Source of the DNA: Rhizobium sp. Pop5
GTDB lineage: Bacteria; Pseudomonadota; Alphaproteobacteria; Rhizobiales; Rhizobiaceae
Length of the DNA stretch: 64,000 nucleotides
Direction of reading: 5' to 3'
Assembly: GCF_024721175.1 (NCBI RefSeq)
Contig: NZ_CP099402.1
Span: forward strand, 434,001 to 498,000
Every line of letters begins with the position of its first letter. Positions within the stretch are counted from its first letter, which is position 1. Below are positions 37,487 through 45,207 of the stretch, piece after piece. The notes under the pieces were generated by a model. That model saw only the letters and a list, made by a program, of their open reading frames with translations, searched no databases and was not told the DNA's origin. A program made the translations under genes and the position numbers.

Positions 37487-38584
37487 GTGGCCCACGTGGT
37501 CCTCAAAGATCTGGTCAAGACCTATGGCGCCTTCAAAGCTGTCAACGATGTTTCGCTGACGGTCAATGACGGCGAGTTCGTTGCGCTCGTCGGCCCTTCA
37601 GGCTGCGGCAAGACGACCACGCTCAATCTTGTGGCGGGGCTCATCCCGGTCACATCCGGCGACATCGTCATCGGCGACCAGGTGGTCAACGATCTCGATC
37701 CCAAGGACCGCGACATCGCGATGGTGTTCCAGAACTACGCGCTCTATCCGCAGAAATCGGTCTACAAAAATCTGGCATTCCCGCTGCAGATGCGCAAACT
37801 GCCGCGGGACGAGATCGACAAGAAGGTCAGGGAAGCAGCGCGCGTACTCGACATGACGCAACTGCTCGAGCGCAAACCACGCGAACTTTCGGGCGGGCAA
37901 CAGCAGCGCGTGGCGCTCGGCCGTGCCCTCGTTCGCGATCCGGCGGTATTCCTGATGGATGAGCCGCTTTCCAACCTCGACGCAAAGCTGCGCGTGCAGA
38001 TGCGCTCGGAGATCAAGCGTTTCCACCAGGATCTCAAGGCGACGATCATCTATGTGACGCACGACCAGCTCGAAGCCGTAACCATGGCCGACAGGATGGC
38101 GGTGATGAACGGCGGCTACCTGCAGCAATACGATACTCCGGCGCAGGTTTTTGCCCATCCGGTGAACATGTTCGTCGCCAGCTTCGTCGGCAGCCCGGCG
38201 ATGAGCCTCGTCCCACTGGAGGCGTCAACGGCAGGCGGCGAGACCGTGTTGACCAGCGCGGAGGGCTGGCGCCTCGAGCTTTCGCCAAAAAACGCCCAGA
38301 AGGTCGCAAGGTCATCCACCAGGAAAGTCGTGCTCGGCGCACGCCACTCGACGATCAAGCTGCATAAGAGTGCGATGCCTGGAAGCGTCCCTGCCAAGGC
38401 CTACACGGTGGAGCCGACCGGAGATGTCACTTTCGTACAGGCATTTCTCTCCGGCGCCATCGTCAATGTCAGCGTGCCGCCGACCATTGCCGTCGCGCCC
38501 GACGAACAGATCTGGCTCGAATTCGATCAGGAGCGGATGCATCTGTTCGACGGCGAAACGGAAATGGCCCTCAAGGCCGACTGA
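37487..38584 (+). CDS. Sugar ABC transporter ATP-binding protein, MalK/UgpC type
   Basis: A 365-residue ATPase for the sugar importer. Walker A is GPSGCGKTT, the signature is LSGGQQQR, Walker B is FLMDEPLSNLD, and a C-terminal regulatory TOBE-type domain of about 130 residues follows. The GTG at 37487 is chosen because GGGGAG at 37475-37480 lies six bases before it; a TTG at 37481 touches the ribosome site. The gene stands behind the RIME-like element but in the same direction and cluster as its permeases. Confidence 0.9.
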   Translation: MAHVVLKDLVKTYGAFKAVNDVSLTVNDGEFVALVGPSGCGKTTTLNLVAGLIPVTSGDIVIGDQVVNDLDPKDRDIAMVFQNYALYPQKSVYKNLAFPLQMRKLPRDEIDKKVREAARVLDMTQLLERKPRELSGGQQQRVALGRALVRDPAVFLMDEPLSNLDAKLRVQMRSEIKRFHQDLKATIIYVTHDQLEAVTMADRMAVMNGGYLQQYDTPAQVFAHPVNMFVASFVGSPAMSLVPLEASTAGGETVLTSAEGWRLELSPKNAQKVARSSTRKVVLGARHSTIKLHKSAMPGSVPAKAYTVEPTGDVTFVQAFLSGAIVNVSVPPTIAVAPDEQIWLEFDQERMHLFDGETEMALKAD

Positions 38585-38617
38585 GACCAGGCGGAGATGT
38601 GTGAAACGAGGGCGTGG

Positions 38618-39781
38618 ATGACTGCGAAGCTTAAAATCACGGCGATCAAACCCTATCCGGTATGGGTAGGAACGCGCAACCAGATGCTGGTCAAGGTGGA
38701 GACCGACAACGGCATCTTCGGCTGGGGGGAGAGCGGCCTGAGCGGCCGCGAGAAGGCCGTCACCGGCGCGATCGAGCACTATCGCGAGTTTCTCATCGGC
38801 CGAGACCCGATGCAGATCGGTCGGATCTGGCAGGAAATCTACCGCAGCCAATATTTCGAAGGCGGGCGCGTTCTGCAGGCGGCGATTTCCGCGATCGACA
38901 TTGCCCTCCACGACATCAAGGGCAAGGCGCTGGGCGTGCCGGCCTACGAACTGCTGGGCGGCAAGCAGCGTGACCGCATCCCGACCTTCGCCTCGACGGG
39001 CGACGAGGCCGAGGGCGATGTTGCCATCGAACGAGCCCGCGAACTCCATGCACAGGGGTGGCAGGCGATCCGCTTCTTCCCCATCGGGCAAAGCAGCAAG
39101 GACATCTTTGAGCCGCGGGAGTCGATCGGGCCTACCGCACGGATGCTGAACAAGGCGCGCGAGGCACTCGGCGACGACGTCGTCCTCGGCATCGACTATC
39201 ATCATCGGCTGTCGGTGGCAGAGGCGGCGAGCTTCTGCAGCAAGCTCGGCCGTGGCGTGCTTGATTTCCTCGAGGAGCCGATACGAGATGAAACGCCGGA
39301 GGCCTACGAATCCCTGCGAGGGATGACCGACATCCCGTTTGCCATCGGAGAGGAGTTTGCCAGCAAGTGGCAGTTCCTGCCCTATATCGAGCGTGGCATC
39401 CATCAGTTCAACCGGCTCGATGTCTGCAACGTTGGTGGGCTCACCGAAGCGATGAAGGTCGCTGGCTGGAGCGAGGCGCACTATGTCGACCTGATGCCGC
39501 ACAATCCCCTCGGCCCAGTCTGCACGGCCGCGACCATCCATTTCGCCGCCGCGGTCCCGAATTTCGCCTGGCTCGAGACCAGGGCGCCCGAAGCAAAGCT
39601 CGGCTTCGACAATTCCGACTTCTTCCCCGTGCAACCACGGCTCGCCGGCCCCGACTATCCGGTGAGCGATCTGCCGGGGCTCGGCATCGAGGTCAACGAA
39701 GAGGCGGTCAAGGCGGAGAGCTTTCGTTTCTGGGAAGCGCCTCACCTGAAGCACCGCGACGGTTCTGTCACAAACTGGTAG
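38618..39781 (+). CDS. Enolase-superfamily dehydratase, D-galactonate-dehydratase-like (fourth of four)
   Basis: A 387-residue enzyme. Asp and the following His are in LGIDYHHRLS, Glu in FLEEPIRDE, Glu in AIGEEFASKW and the base His in LMPHNPLGPV. The C-terminal end (LKHRDGSVTNW) resembles the end of E. coli DgoD. At the second-strand position usually holding Lys the sequence reads AIRFFP, so Arg may replace it. The ATG at 38618 has GAGGG five bases upstream; the ATG at 38597 touches its own GGAG. It is transcribed with the ABC transporter, so it probably acts on the imported sugar acid. Confidence 0.84.
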   Translation: MTAKLKITAIKPYPVWVGTRNQMLVKVETDNGIFGWGESGLSGREKAVTGAIEHYREFLIGRDPMQIGRIWQEIYRSQYFEGGRVLQAAISAIDIALHDIKGKALGVPAYELLGGKQRDRIPTFASTGDEAEGDVAIERARELHAQGWQAIRFFPIGQSSKDIFEPRESIGPTARMLNKAREALGDDVVLGIDYHHRLSVAEAASFCSKLGRGVLDFLEEPIRDETPEAYESLRGMTDIPFAIGEEFASKWQFLPYIERGIHQFNRLDVCNVGGLTEAMKVAGWSEAHYVDLMPHNPLGPVCTAATIHFAAAVPNFAWLETRAPEAKLGFDNSDFFPVQPRLAGPDYPVSDLPGLGIEVNEEAVKAESFRFWEAPHLKHRDGSVTNW

Positions 39782-39802
39782 CTGAACTCACGGGAGCCTA
39801 AA

Positions 39803-40549
39803 ATGACGCATACCCCCGATATTGCGCGACCGCCCAGAGACATGATCGACGCGCTGAAGGAGATCGGCGCCGCGACCATTGCCGGTACGCTCGGCCACAT
39901 GGGCTTCCGCAATCCGCATATGGTCGGCCCGGTATCGCAGAGCCGCGGGAAATCGATCGTCGGCCCGGCGCTGACGCTTCAGTTCCTGCCTCAGCGTCCG
40001 GACCTTTTCAACGAGGGAGAATATGCAGATCCGGAGACGCAGTTGCACCGGCACGTGCTCTATCACGTGCAGGAGGGCGATGTGGTCGTGGTTGACGCGC
40101 GCGGCGACATGAGCTCCGGTGTCTTCGGCGATATGATGTCGACCTATTTCAAAGGCAGAGGCGGCGCCGGCATCGTGATCGATGGCTGCATGCGCGATCG
40201 GCCCAATGTCGAGAAGCTCGATCTCGCCCTCTGGCTGCGCGGCTGGACGCCCAACTACCATGTCCAGACCAGCATCTATCCAAACGCCGTCAACGTGCCG
40301 ATTGCCTGCGGAGGTGTCACGGTCATTCCCGGAGACATCATCGTCGCCGACGATGACGGGGTGGTGGTGCTTCCAGTCGCCATGGCCTCTGAGGTAATCG
40401 GCGAGTCGCAAAAACATCACGATTGGGAGGAGTTTTCGCGGGCGAAGCTTATGGAGGGAGGGTCGCTGCAGCGCTACTATCCGCTGCATGACGATGCCCG
40501 CGCAGAGTACGAAGAGTGGCGCAAAACAAACCGCTTGGGAAGAACTTAG
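39803..40549 (+). CDS. RraA/HMG-aldolase-like protein
   Basis: A 248-residue protein of the RraA-like fold. The hallmark GAGIVIDGCMRD (conserved Gly-rich loop and Arg-Asp) and GDVVVVDARGDMSSGVFGD are present. Members are metal-dependent aldolases or oxaloacetate decarboxylases (4-hydroxy-4-methyl-2-oxoglutarate aldolase type) and, in enteric bacteria, RNase E inhibitors. Directly downstream of a sugar-acid dehydratase an aldolase cleaving a 2-keto-3-deoxy acid is the most sensible role, but this is inference from position. It lies 21 bases after the dehydratase and ends the rightward operon. Confidence 0.82.
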   Translation: MTHTPDIARPPRDMIDALKEIGAATIAGTLGHMGFRNPHMVGPVSQSRGKSIVGPALTLQFLPQRPDLFNEGEYADPETQLHRHVLYHVQEGDVVVVDARGDMSSGVFGDMMSTYFKGRGGAGIVIDGCMRDRPNVEKLDLALWLRGWTPNYHVQTSIYPNAVNVPIACGGVTVIPGDIIVADDDGVVVLPVAMASEVIGESQKHHDWEEFSRAKLMEGGSLQRYYPLHDDARAEYEEWRKTNRLGRT

Positions 40550-40576
40550 CCGATGGATTACCCCAAGGGGCCGCTG

Positions 40577-41134
40577 TCAGGATGCGCTGAAAATCAGCAT
40601 GGCGCAGAACACAGCGAGAGCTGCCGAACCGCATCGCCGGGCCAACAATGGCATCTGCTTTTCGTCTCCCAACACGATTCTGCCTATTGACAGCCAAATC
40701 GAGGAGGCTGCCATCACGGCGGATGCGAGAGTGGCGATGGTGGCCATCTGAGATGCCTGTGGCGCGCGGGGAACCATCGTCAGTCCAATGATCAGCGCTT
40801 TGGGATTCAGCAATGTCGTTATAACAAGCTGCCGCACCCCCACAGCCGCGACAGGAGCAGATCCGATGCCCCAGAGCCGAAGCGCAAGGTAGGACATCCA
40901 TGTCGCTGAGGCGAGTTTGACGCCTTGCGCGACTGCAGGATGAGCGCGCAGAAATGGGCCGGCCAGGCTTGAAATCGGAAGAACAATCGCAAGATAGGCG
41001 AAGACGACCGTAGCAAGCAGCGTGATCGCACGTGGGACGGTCAATCCCTGAGATGCCATTGCCAATATCGCATTGGTCGGTCCCGGCAAAATAAGAAGCG
41101 CGAAAACGCCTACGGCAAAGGGAAGTAAATTCAC
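40577..41134 (-). CDS. LysE/RhtB family exporter
   Basis: A polytopic membrane protein of about 185 residues with six hydrophobic segments and the family N-terminal motif LLILPGPTNAILA. Members export amino acids such as lysine, threonine or homoserine lactone. I prefer the GTG at 41134 (AGGA upstream, family-like N-terminus); an ATG at 41194 would add 20 hydrophilic residues. It is convergent with the aldolase gene and diverges from the small membrane protein at 41262. The substrate is unknown. Confidence 0.82.
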   Translation of the reverse strand: MNLLPFAVGVFALLILPGPTNAILAMASQGLTVPRAITLLATVVFAYLAIVLPISSLAGPFLRAHPAVAQGVKLASATWMSYLALRLWGIGSAPVAAVGVRQLVITTLLNPKALIIGLTMVPRAPQASQMATIATLASAVMAASSIWLSIGRIVLGDEKQMPLLARRCGSAALAVFCAMLIFSAS

Positions 41135-41261
41135 GGTTCCTGGTCCTTCGGTTCCCTCCCCTTTTGCACGACTCGCCCGCGCGGTCGTTGACAAATATCA
41201 TTCTCCGGCTGGAACATTTTCGGTGTCTGTCGGTTCAATCGGTCAGATTTGAGGTGTCGCC

Positions 41262-41480
41262 ATGCCTCGTATGATCAGGTTCATGCTCATTCGTTTGGCC
41301 ACGGGCTTCGCAATCGGATGCGCCGTGGGTTTCTTCGCTTTTCAGAGCGGCTTTCTGCCCTCCGGCTCTGCCGCAGGGACAATCGAGAATTACATCGCGC
41401 AAGGGCTGTTCATCTACCTCTTCGCCAGCACGATCGGCATGGGCTATCTCGCGACCGCCCTTCTGCTGGAAGCAGAATAG
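41262..41480 (+). CDS. Small membrane protein of unknown function
   Basis: A 72-residue protein with two hydrophobic segments (ATGFAIGCAVGFFAF and GLFIYLFASTIGMGYLATAL). I recognise no family. It has a plausible gene context between the divergent exporter and convergent hemA, good codon use for this genome and a G-rich leader (GAGG at 41251-41254). It may be a membrane accessory protein of the microaerobic block that follows; that is only inferred from position. Confidence 0.6.
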   Translation: MPRMIRFMLIRLATGFAIGCAVGFFAFQSGFLPSGSAAGTIENYIAQGLFIYLFASTIGMGYLATALLLEAE

Positions 41481-41530
41481 CTGGCTATCATCCCGAAAGA
41501 CGGACGAAGGTCAGGACAATCCGGCCTATT

Positions 41531-42748
41531 TCAGGCAACCATCCGTGCCAGTGCGCAGCGCGACCAGAGGGAATGCAGCGCCTCGACCAGATGGGCGATA
41601 TCGGCGTCGGAATGCAGCGGCGTCGGCGTGATGCGCAGCCGCTCGGTCTTCTTCGGCACTGTCGGATAGTTGATCGGCTGGACATAGACGCCGCAATTAT
41701 CGAGCAGCAGGTCGGAGATCCACTTGCACTTCGCCGCATCGCCGACCAGCACCGGCACGATATGGCTCGGATTGGGCACATGCGGAATGCCGTTCTGATC
41801 GAGCAGCGAGCGCAGCTTGCGCACCCGGTCCTGATGGCGGGCGCGCTCGAACTGGCTGACCTTCAGATGCTGGATCGAGGCGACCGCACCGGCGGCCAGC
41901 GCCGGCGGCAGTGCCGTGGTGAAGATGAAGCCGGAGGCAAACGAACGGATGAAATCGCAAAGGGCGGCCGAAGCCGCGATATAACCGCCCATCACCCCGA
42001 AGGCCTTGCCGAGCGTGCCCTCGATGACCGTCAGCCGGTCCATCAGCCCCTCGCGCTCGGCTATGCCGCCGCCGCGCGGGCCGTACATGCCGACCGCATG
42101 CACCTCGTCGAGATAGGTCATCGCGCCATATTTGTCGGCGAGATCGCAGATCTCCTTGATCGGGGCGATATCGCCATCCATCGAATAGACGCTCTCGAAA
42201 GCAATCAGCTTCGGCGCCTTCGGATCGGCGGCTTTGAGCTTGGCTTCGAGATCGGCGACGTCATTGTGCTTCCAGATCACCTTGTCGCACTTGGCGTAAC
42301 GAATGCCCTCGATCATCGAGGCATGGTTCAGCGCATCGGAGAAGATGATCAGGCCGGGGATCTTCGCACCGAGCGTGCCGAGTGCGGCCCAGTTGGAGAC
42401 ATAGCCTGAGGTGAAGATCAGCGCTGCTTCCTTGCCGTGCAGGTCGGCGAGCTCACGCTCGAGCAGGACGTGGTAATGGTTGGTGCCAGAAATATTCCGG
42501 GTGCCTCCCGCACCCGCGCCACAGTGATCGATGGCGTTCTTCATCGCCTCGATCACCTTCGGGTTCTGACCCATGCCGAGATAGTCGTTGGAGCACCAGA
42601 CCGTGACTTCCTTTTCACCATCGGCCGTATGGCGCGTCGCGCGCGGGAAGTGGCCGCGGTGACGTTCGAGATCGGCAAAAACGCGGTAACGGCCCTCGGC
42701 ATGAAGCCCGTCCAGCTCGTTTTTGAAAAACGCTTCGAAATCCATCAT
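41531..42748 (-). CDS. hemA: 5-aminolevulinate synthase
   Basis: A 405-residue PLP enzyme that condenses glycine and succinyl-CoA to 5-aminolevulinate, the first step of haem synthesis in alphaproteobacteria. The PLP lysine is Lys248 in [12 protein letters not shown], the same number as in well-studied bacterial ALAS. Other family marks are [10 protein letters not shown] and [12 protein letters not shown]. The start at 42748 follows AGAAGGAG; the frame stays open to 42778 without support. A FixK/FNR box lies about 50 bases upstream (42799-42812), so expression should rise in low oxygen, in step with haem-rich cbb3 oxidase. It could be a second copy besides a chromosomal hemA. Confidence 0.95.
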   Translation of the reverse strand: MMDFEAFFKNELDGLHAEGRYRVFADLERHRGHFPRATRHTADGEKEVTVWCSNDYLGMGQNPKVIEAMKNAIDHCGAGAGGTRNISGTNHYHVLLERELADLHGKEAALIFTSGYVSNWAALGTLGAKIPGLIIFSDALNHASMIEGIRYAKCDKVIWKHNDVADLEAKLKAADPKAPKLIAFESVYSMDGDIAPIKEICDLADKYGAMTYLDEVHAVGMYGPRGGGIAEREGLMDRLTVIEGTLGKAFGVMGGYIAASAALCDFIRSFASGFIFTTALPPALAAGAVASIQHLKVSQFERARHQDRVRKLRSLLDQNGIPHVPNPSHIVPVLVGDAAKCKWISDLLLDNCGVYVQPINYPTVPKKTERLRITPTPLHSDADIAHLVEALHSLWSRCALARMVA

Positions 42749-42798
42749 ATGCTCCTTCTGCCTGCCCAGGGGATACATCGGGGTCGCCGTCCGCGTAA

Positions 42799-42812
42799 TT
42801 GATCTCTGTCAA
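42799..42812 (-). promoter_or_regulatory. FixK/FNR box for hemA
   Basis: TTGAT-CTCT-GTCAA lies 51 bases upstream of the hemA start, with both half sites of the anaerobox type. Confidence 0.75.
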
Positions 42813-43032
42813 GTCAGACGTAAGCACATGATACCGAAAGCATGCTTCGACCGTGCGGCCCCCCATTGCTTCGATCAAAGAAGAAGAGGCTTGGCCTGCC
42901 TAAGGTCGGCTCACGAGTAGGGAATTCCGTGTCAAACAGGGAAGCTGCCGGATGGCTTGCTCCACCCTGAACGATCGAGCAAGCCTCCTCGCCGCATCGG
43001 CGCGATGACGGCGCGGCAATATAACGAAGTCC

Positions 43033-43710
43033 TTAACCCTGGCCGTGAGCAGGCGTTACGAGCAGCCGATCCCGGTAACCGGCGATTCCGCCCAGGCCCT
43101 CGACGAGAACCCTGATAGCCTTGCGCTTGAGCTCGGATTCCACCTGGCCGTCGACAGTCACCTGACCGTTCCTGACCGAGACCTGCACCCTTTGAGACGT
43201 GAGCCCGAGATCCGATCGCAGCCGCGTGCACACCGCCAGGCTGATGGCCTCATCCCCTCCCGCCAATATGGCCGCCGGCGCTTCGGCAATAACGCGCAGG
43301 ATATCCCTTCGGCTGACGATACCAACGAGACGTTCCTCTTCGACGATCGGCAATCGCTTGATGCGATGCACCTGCAAGCTCTCAGCGATATCGGAGACTT
43401 CGCTGTCCGGTCGCGCGACGATCACGTCCCGGGACATGACATCGGCGACGCACCATCCGTTGCTGCAGATATAGCGCTCGAGATCGATCTCGGAGATGAG
43501 TTCCGGCGCCCGCGCGGAACGAGGTGCCAGCCGAACCTCGCGGCGCAACAGCAGATCGCCCTCCGTAACCAGGCCGCAAACGCGTTCCTGGTCATCGACG
43601 ACAGGCAGGCCGCTGACATGGTTCTGCAACATTATCGCGACGGCATGACGAACGCTGACCGCCGGGCTGATCGAAACCACCTTCGTGGTCATTATATCCC
43701 GTGCCTGCAT
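43033..43710 (-). CDS. CBS-domain pair plus BON-domain protein
   Basis: A 225-residue protein with two CBS domains (the first around residues 5-60, the second around 95-150: VADVMSRDVIVARPDSEVSD) and a C-terminal BON domain (QVTVDGQVESELKRKAIRVL). CBS pairs usually sense adenosine nucleotides; BON domains bind membranes or cell envelope. Similar proteins are common in microaerobic and stress-regulated gene sets. A FixK/FNR box (43775-43788) precedes it, so it belongs to the low-oxygen regulon. The partner it regulates is unknown. Confidence 0.88.
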   Translation of the reverse strand: MQARDIMTTKVVSISPAVSVRHAVAIMLQNHVSGLPVVDDQERVCGLVTEGDLLLRREVRLAPRSARAPELISEIDLERYICSNGWCVADVMSRDVIVARPDSEVSDIAESLQVHRIKRLPIVEEERLVGIVSRRDILRVIAEAPAAILAGGDEAISLAVCTRLRSDLGLTSQRVQVSVRNGQVTVDGQVESELKRKAIRVLVEGLGGIAGYRDRLLVTPAHGQG

Positions 43711-43774
43711 GGTCGCTGCCTCCTGATCGCCGTTATTGTCAGGAGCAGGCTAGAGGCCGATCAACCGCAGTGCT

Positions 43775-43788
43775 TTGATCTTCGTCAA
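43775..43788 (-). promoter_or_regulatory. FixK/FNR box for the CBS-BON gene
   Basis: TTGAT-CTTC-GTCAA lies about 65 bases upstream of the CBS-BON start at 43710. It also lies just downstream of ccmE, so it marks a separate promoter. Confidence 0.75.
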
Positions 43789-43837
43789 AGTGCCGGCTGT
43801 GAGCGCGAACACCATGACGTGGCGGCGATCTCGATGA

Positions 43838-44320
43838 TCATTGCGTCACCTTCGCTTCCTGCGCTTTGCCTTCTGCCCCTTGGCCCTCCTGCCACAACCC
43901 CTGCTGCTTCAGCCTGTCGGCCACATCCTTCGGCATGTAGGTCTCATCATGCTTGGCAAGCACGGTGTCGGCGATGAAGATATTCGTTCCCGATGCAAAC
44001 ATGCCCTCGGTGACGACGCCTTGACCCTCGCGGAAGAGATCAGGAAGGATGCCCGTATATTTGACCTTCACGGCATTGGTGCTGCCGTCGGTGACGGCAA
44101 ATTCCACGGTCGAGCCGGTACCGCGCACGACGCTGCCCTCACCCACCAGCCCACCGAGCCGGATGCGGGTTTCGGGCGCCACCGGCGTCTTTGCGAGATC
44201 CGCCGGCATGTAGAAATAGGCGACCGACTGGCTGAAGGCGAACATGACCAGCAGCACGGCGGCGATGATGAAGCTCACACCGCCCCCGATCACAGCAAGG
44301 CGCTTTTGCTTGCGGGTCAT
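43838..44320 (-). CDS. ccmE: Cytochrome c maturation haem chaperone CcmE
   Basis: A 160-residue periplasmic haem chaperone with one N-terminal membrane helix. The haem-attaching His124 and nearby Tyr128 stand in [12 protein letters not shown], the invariant motif. It normally sits in a ccmABCDEFGH cluster; here it is alone, 30 bases after a Crp-type regulator gene and downstream of fixGHIS, so it is probably the end of that operon. It would supply extra capacity for haem attachment to FixO, FixP and other c-type cytochromes in low oxygen. A second, chromosomal ccmE is expected. Confidence 0.92.
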   Translation of the reverse strand: MTRKQKRLAVIGGGVSFIIAAVLLVMFAFSQSVAYFYMPADLAKTPVAPETRIRLGGLVGEGSVVRGTGSTVEFAVTDGSTNAVKVKYTGILPDLFREGQGVVTEGMFASGTNIFIADTVLAKHDETYMPKDVADRLKQQGLWQEGQGAEGKAQEAKVTQ

Positions 44321-44350
44321 TCCGGATCTCCTGTCCCTGTCATGGGAAGC

Positions 44351-45016
44351 TCAGCACGCCTTCCGTAGCTGATCGACGCTATCGACGAGAACGACCTTGC
44401 CTCTGACTTCGACCCCTGCGGGGACGAGCGCGGCAAAGGCTCGCGAAAGTGCTTCGGGGGCAAGTCCCAGTTTGCCGGCCAAAATCCTCTTCCGATAGGG
44501 AAGGCGAAACGTAACCTGCGAGGCGGACGCCGGGCATCGGCTCATGAGGTAATTCGCAACGCGCTGAGCGGCCGTGTGCAGCCGGTCTCCCGCAATGCAA
44601 TCCATCGCCCCGAGGAGATGTCGGGCCATGATGCGCATGACGTTTCGATGCATGACGGGGTTCCGTTCAGCGAGTGCCCGCAAGTCCACAAGTTCGAACA
44701 AGGCGATTTCGGCCCCGTCGGCAGACCACGCGCTATAGGCATAAGAGCCGCCGCCCGAGAGAAGATATTCGCCGAAGGTATCGCCCGGTTCGCATACGTA
44801 GATATCCGCCTCGCGCCCGGCGGATTCCGATTTGGAAAGCCGCACGAACCCGCCGATGACGCAATAGACGAATGACGCCTCCTGGCCTTCGGCGATGATC
44901 CGCTCGTCGGGAGCGAAGGTGCGAAGCTCAGCCTTGGCGGCGAGTTGCCGCACGATCGCCTGGTCCAGGCCGTCGAACAGGTCAGACTGCAAAAGTACGG
45001 AATTTTTCGCAGGCAT
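44351..45016 (-). CDS. Crp/Fnr family transcriptional regulator without Fe-S cysteines
   Basis: A 221-residue regulator with an N-terminal cyclic-nucleotide-type beta barrel and a C-terminal winged helix (KRILAGKLGLAPEALSRAFAAL). The N-terminal Cys cluster of FNR/FnrN is missing, so it does not sense oxygen by an Fe-S cluster; it could be a DNR/NNR-type NO or redox regulator. The recognition helix (ALSRAF) differs from that of FixK (ETVSRT), so the binding site may differ. The ATG at 45016 follows AAGGAAG. It starts 32 bases after fixS and is probably cotranscribed with fixGHIS, which is unusual. Confidence 0.82.
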   Translation of the reverse strand: MPAKNSVLLQSDLFDGLDQAIVRQLAAKAELRTFAPDERIIAEGQEASFVYCVIGGFVRLSKSESAGREADIYVCEPGDTFGEYLLSGGGSYAYSAWSADGAEIALFELVDLRALAERNPVMHRNVMRIMARHLLGAMDCIAGDRLHTAAQRVANYLMSRCPASASQVTFRLPYRKRILAGKLGLAPEALSRAFAALVPAGVEVRGKVVLVDSVDQLRKAC

Positions 45017-45048
45017 CGATCTTCCTTTCGTGTTGGGCCTGTGTGTGA

Positions 45049-45207
45049 TCAAGGTTTCTTTCGGTCGGCTTCGTCTTCGCCGAGAATGCGCCAGGCGGCT
45101 CCCTCAAGATCGTCGTACTGGCCGCTCTTCAGCGACCAGAGGAAAGCCAGCAGCCCCATGCCCCCCATCAAGAGCGCGATCGGTATGAGATAGATCAGCA
45201 TGTTCAT
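45049..45207 (-). CDS. fixS: Cbb3 oxidase assembly protein FixS/CcoS
   Basis: A 52-residue protein (MNMLIYLIPIALLMGG start) with one membrane helix and the FixS pattern FLWSLKSGQYDDLEG. It is needed for incorporation of cofactors into cbb3 oxidase. Its ATG overlaps the fixI stop (ATGA). It is the fourth gene of the fixGHIS cluster and is followed 32 bases later by the Crp-type regulator gene. Confidence 0.95.
   Translation of the reverse strand: MNMLIYLIPIALLMGGMGLLAFLWSLKSGQYDDLEGAAWRILGEDEADRKKP

Noticed and set aside
44351..45016. Considered as FnrN
   Set aside because: It lacks the N-terminal cysteine cluster and the FNR-type recognition helix, so only a general Crp/Fnr label is supported.
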